Positions 62,111-64,000 of a stretch of 64,000 bases of DNA are shown here, one piece after another. Made by a program: the position numbers and the translations under genes. The notes beneath the pieces are model-generated. The model saw nothing but the letters and a program-made list of their open reading frames with translations. It was not told where the DNA came from and searched no databases. The first letter of the stretch is position 1; each line of letters starts with the position of its first letter. Source of the DNA: Rhizophagus clarus (taxonomy: Eukaryota > Glomeromycota > Glomeromycetes > Glomerales > Glomeraceae). Where the stretch lies: positions 868,001 through 932,000 of the forward strand of contig BLAL01000236.1 of the NCBI GenBank assembly GCA_015698045.1. Direction: 5' to 3'.

Positions 62111-62393
62111 TTTTTTGTGAAATATTTTTTTACATTTTACACCATTTTTTGTCATTCTAATAAAAAAAAGATATTGCGAAACATTATTTTTTGTCAATTA
62201 AATAGTTTCACGTCTTTTTTTAATACATAACTTATCGGTAATTCAGTTCAGTTTTCGATAATTACCAATCAGTATTGGTATTGATGATTACTGAAACTGA
62301 TCAGTTTTGATAATCACTAATACTAATACCGATCAATTCAGTTCGGTATCAGTTTTTGCAAAATTCATACCAAACTGAACTGATTGGAGCCCT

Positions 62394-63169
62394 ATTTCAC
62401 ATTAGCTAGATGTTTTATTTTCTCTGACTTTACGCTTGCAAAGGGTATTACGACTTATAAATTTATTATCCATTATGTATGTTAAAGAGAAATTCCATAG
62501 TGGCTTGTATTTTACTTTTGTTAATTTGACATTGCATAATATGATCATCATGCATTTAGATTAAATTGTATTAGTAGTTTGCGATTAATTGTGTTTAAAA
62601 ACTTGGTTTATTGTAATTTGTTAATAATTATCACATGACAAATAATATTTATATTTAAATAAATTAAAAATATAATTATTTACATTTTTCATATTTTATT
62701 TAGTACACATATGGCATACATTCAATTATTACATTTTTACTTAGTGCATACATAATACATTGCATACATTTAAATATTCAATTATATTTTAAATTAATTT
62801 TAAATTTGCAATTAAAGTAAATTATAAAAAAAAAGATAAATAATGTGATACAAATTTTCACTTCAGACTCCTAATGGTTTTCATTTCCTAGTAATATATA
62901 TATTATAACTGAAGCCAGCTACTGGCAACATTTTTTATTTTATAAATAAAGTATTGAATGTATATGAGAAATGAATCACGTGAAATGATATAATCTCTGT
63001 ATGATATAAAAATATATATTAATATTTGATTTTCCTATCCCAGAAATAAATTTTTATTTCACTCTGAATGTAACACTATTTTATATCTGAGTCTATTTTC
63101 ATTATAAAAACGTAACACTATATTTATCTTAATAGCTGAATATGACTCTTACCTGATTGAAAACTAGAT
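62394..63169. other. AT-rich intergenic region
   Basis: About 780 bp of AT-rich DNA between two mobile elements. Short TACATTTAAATATTCAATTA-like repeats occur near 62700-62790. No coding feature was seen. Confidence 0.45.
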
Positions 63170-63592
63170 AAGGTTGTCTGCCAAAATTAAATAGTTTAGG
63201 CTAAGGTCGAAACTTTTTTGTAGCCAAAAGTTTAGGCAATTAAAAGTAAATTTGCCAAAATTATAATGCTGAAATTATTACCAAAATGCCAAAATTTAAC
63301 CAAAATTATAAGTTGGCTATAATATCATAATTTTGGTCAAATAAAGGATCAATATAGAAATTTCCTTATTTGAGTTCTTGTATAACTATTATGTAATACA
63401 ATTTTTCAATTTTGCTGGAAATCAAAGTTTCCTTTTTTGAAACTTTATGTAATATTACGTGACTTAATGCCGTAATTTTAGCCAATTTTTAATTTTGGCC
63501 AAAATTAAGAATAGTTTTGACTTTAATTTCAGAATGGATTTGATTGGCTGAAACTTTTCAGAATTTTCTTTTTAGGTTCAGCAGACAACCTT
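63170..63592. mobile_element. 423-bp MITE
   Basis: Terminal inverted repeats are AAGGTTGTCTGC on both ends. Flanks AAAACTAGAT and AAAACTGGGA agree at seven of ten positions, suggesting an old 8-10-bp duplication. The interior is full of GGCCAAAATT/AATTTTGGC words. There is no coding capacity. Confidence 0.6.
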
Positions 63593-63644
63593 AAAACTGG
63601 GATACAGAAATCCTTATCAATTTTTTGAAGGAGCAGAAATGACC

Positions 63645-63962
63645 TCCTGAATGTGATGATTGAAATCTCGTTATGATAATTGATGTAATATCAACTATGT
63701 TTACTAGTATCAAAATGGCCAAAGTGTACATAGTTACACTTATGTTACTTAGAGAAATTATTCTCAAAGTGTACGAAACAGTTATCTTAATGTGATATCT
63801 TCGTATTCAGGAGCTTTAAGCAGAACCTCAAATTTGATAATAAAAAGTACTTTGATATTCTTTATAAACAAAAAGTTGATGGCCAGGTTTTTCTTGAATT
63901 AACTGAAGAAAAGCTTTTAGCTCCACCATATAATTTTCCTGGTGGGTCTGCAATATACTAAT
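63645..63962 (+). pseudogene. SAM-like domain gene fragment at the right end
   Basis: The first 168 bp repeat the fragment at 50177-50343 (TSIKMAK and LREIILKVYETV). After TTCGTATTCAG, which looks like an acceptor, an open segment (63815-63962) encodes FKQNLKFDNKKYFDILYKQK, VDGQVFLELTEEKLLAPPYN and FPGGSAIY before TAA. This resembles the C-terminal part of a SAM domain (helix, VDG-x-xFLELTEEKL, GPxxx loop). No start or complete gene is visible, and the upstream piece has a stop, so it is called a fragment. Confidence 0.5.
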
Positions 63963-64000
63963 CAAAAAAAAACAATTCAGCCTAAATTTGACCAGATCAA

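Larger units (their letters stand above)
60607..62393. mobile_element. Foldback-like TIR element rich in AACGTT repeats
   Basis: Ends resemble each other in inverted orientation (AGACTCTGATCGGTTTCAG on the left; complement of AGGGCTCCAATCAGTTCAG on the right). Both arms are dense in CAGTTTCAGT/ACCGATCAGTT words (60630-60780 and 62235-62390). The 1.1-kb centre is made of direct and inverted AACGTTGCGAAAACGTTTTT-like units. Flanks TTTCAAGTT and TTTCACATT may be a decayed target duplication. No coding capacity; the class is uncertain. Confidence 0.5.

Overview
This window looks like a nuclear contig from a filamentous, early-diverging fungus, most probably an arbuscular mycorrhizal fungus of the Glomeromycotina (Rhizophagus type). 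The reasons are very high AT content, long A and T homopolymers, compact multi-exon genes with short GT-AG introns, fungal-type proteins (yeast-like split-GLUE VPS36, PKA regulatory subunit, FHA-forkhead factor), one AT-AC U12-type intron (unusual in fungi), and a TE load of mariner, LINE, hAT, CACTA-like and Helitron relics. The organism is inferred; no ribosomal RNA is present to confirm it.

The first third (about 0.2-22.5 kb) is gene-dense. In order it holds a mitochondrial PPR protein (-), the proteasome deubiquitinase RPN11 (+), a vezatin/Inp2-like membrane protein (+), 5-formyltetrahydrofolate cyclo-ligase (-), ribosomal protein eL8 (+), a Yippee zinc protein (+), ESCRT-II VPS36 (+), a TFIIIC tau55/GTF3C6-like subunit (-), the PKA regulatory subunit (+) and a small Cdt1-like replication factor (-), with a doubtful 41-codon gene at the edge. 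Splice junctions were placed by eye, and in each case the exon phases add up to one open frame.

From 22.7 to 33.6 kb lies an AT-rich gene desert with a 184-bp MITE and a nearly intact Tc1/mariner element (26,701-28,353) whose transposase carries one nonsense codon. A second gene island (33.6-44.8 kb) holds an FHA-forkhead transcription factor (+), a DUF1992 mitochondrial protein (-) divergent from UTP6 (+), and a conserved-looking multi-pass membrane protein (+).

From 45 kb to the end the window is a nested repeat block: a hAT-like MITE, a decayed LINE carrying a TA-flanked MITE in its reverse transcriptase, a 6.5-kb TIR element that was itself invaded by a 4.75-kb CACTA-like transposon (CACTG ends, GAT target duplication, palindromic subterminal repeats), hAT transposase and Helitron Rep relics, a foldback-like element, another MITE, and a SAM-domain gene fragment at the right end. 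The most unusual structures are two arrays of about 110-bp repeats, on opposite strands, in which every unit has a 22-37-nt microexon-like segment between splice-like sites plus a short palindrome, and a spliced arginine-rich reading frame inside the CACTA-like element.

The host genes are unrelated housekeeping functions (protein degradation, folate, translation, ESCRT sorting, Pol III transcription, cAMP signalling, replication, rRNA processing) and show no operon-like logic. Several pairs share short divergent promoters (PPR/RPN11 184 bp, cyclo-ligase/eL8 340 bp, DUF1992/UTP6 140 bp).
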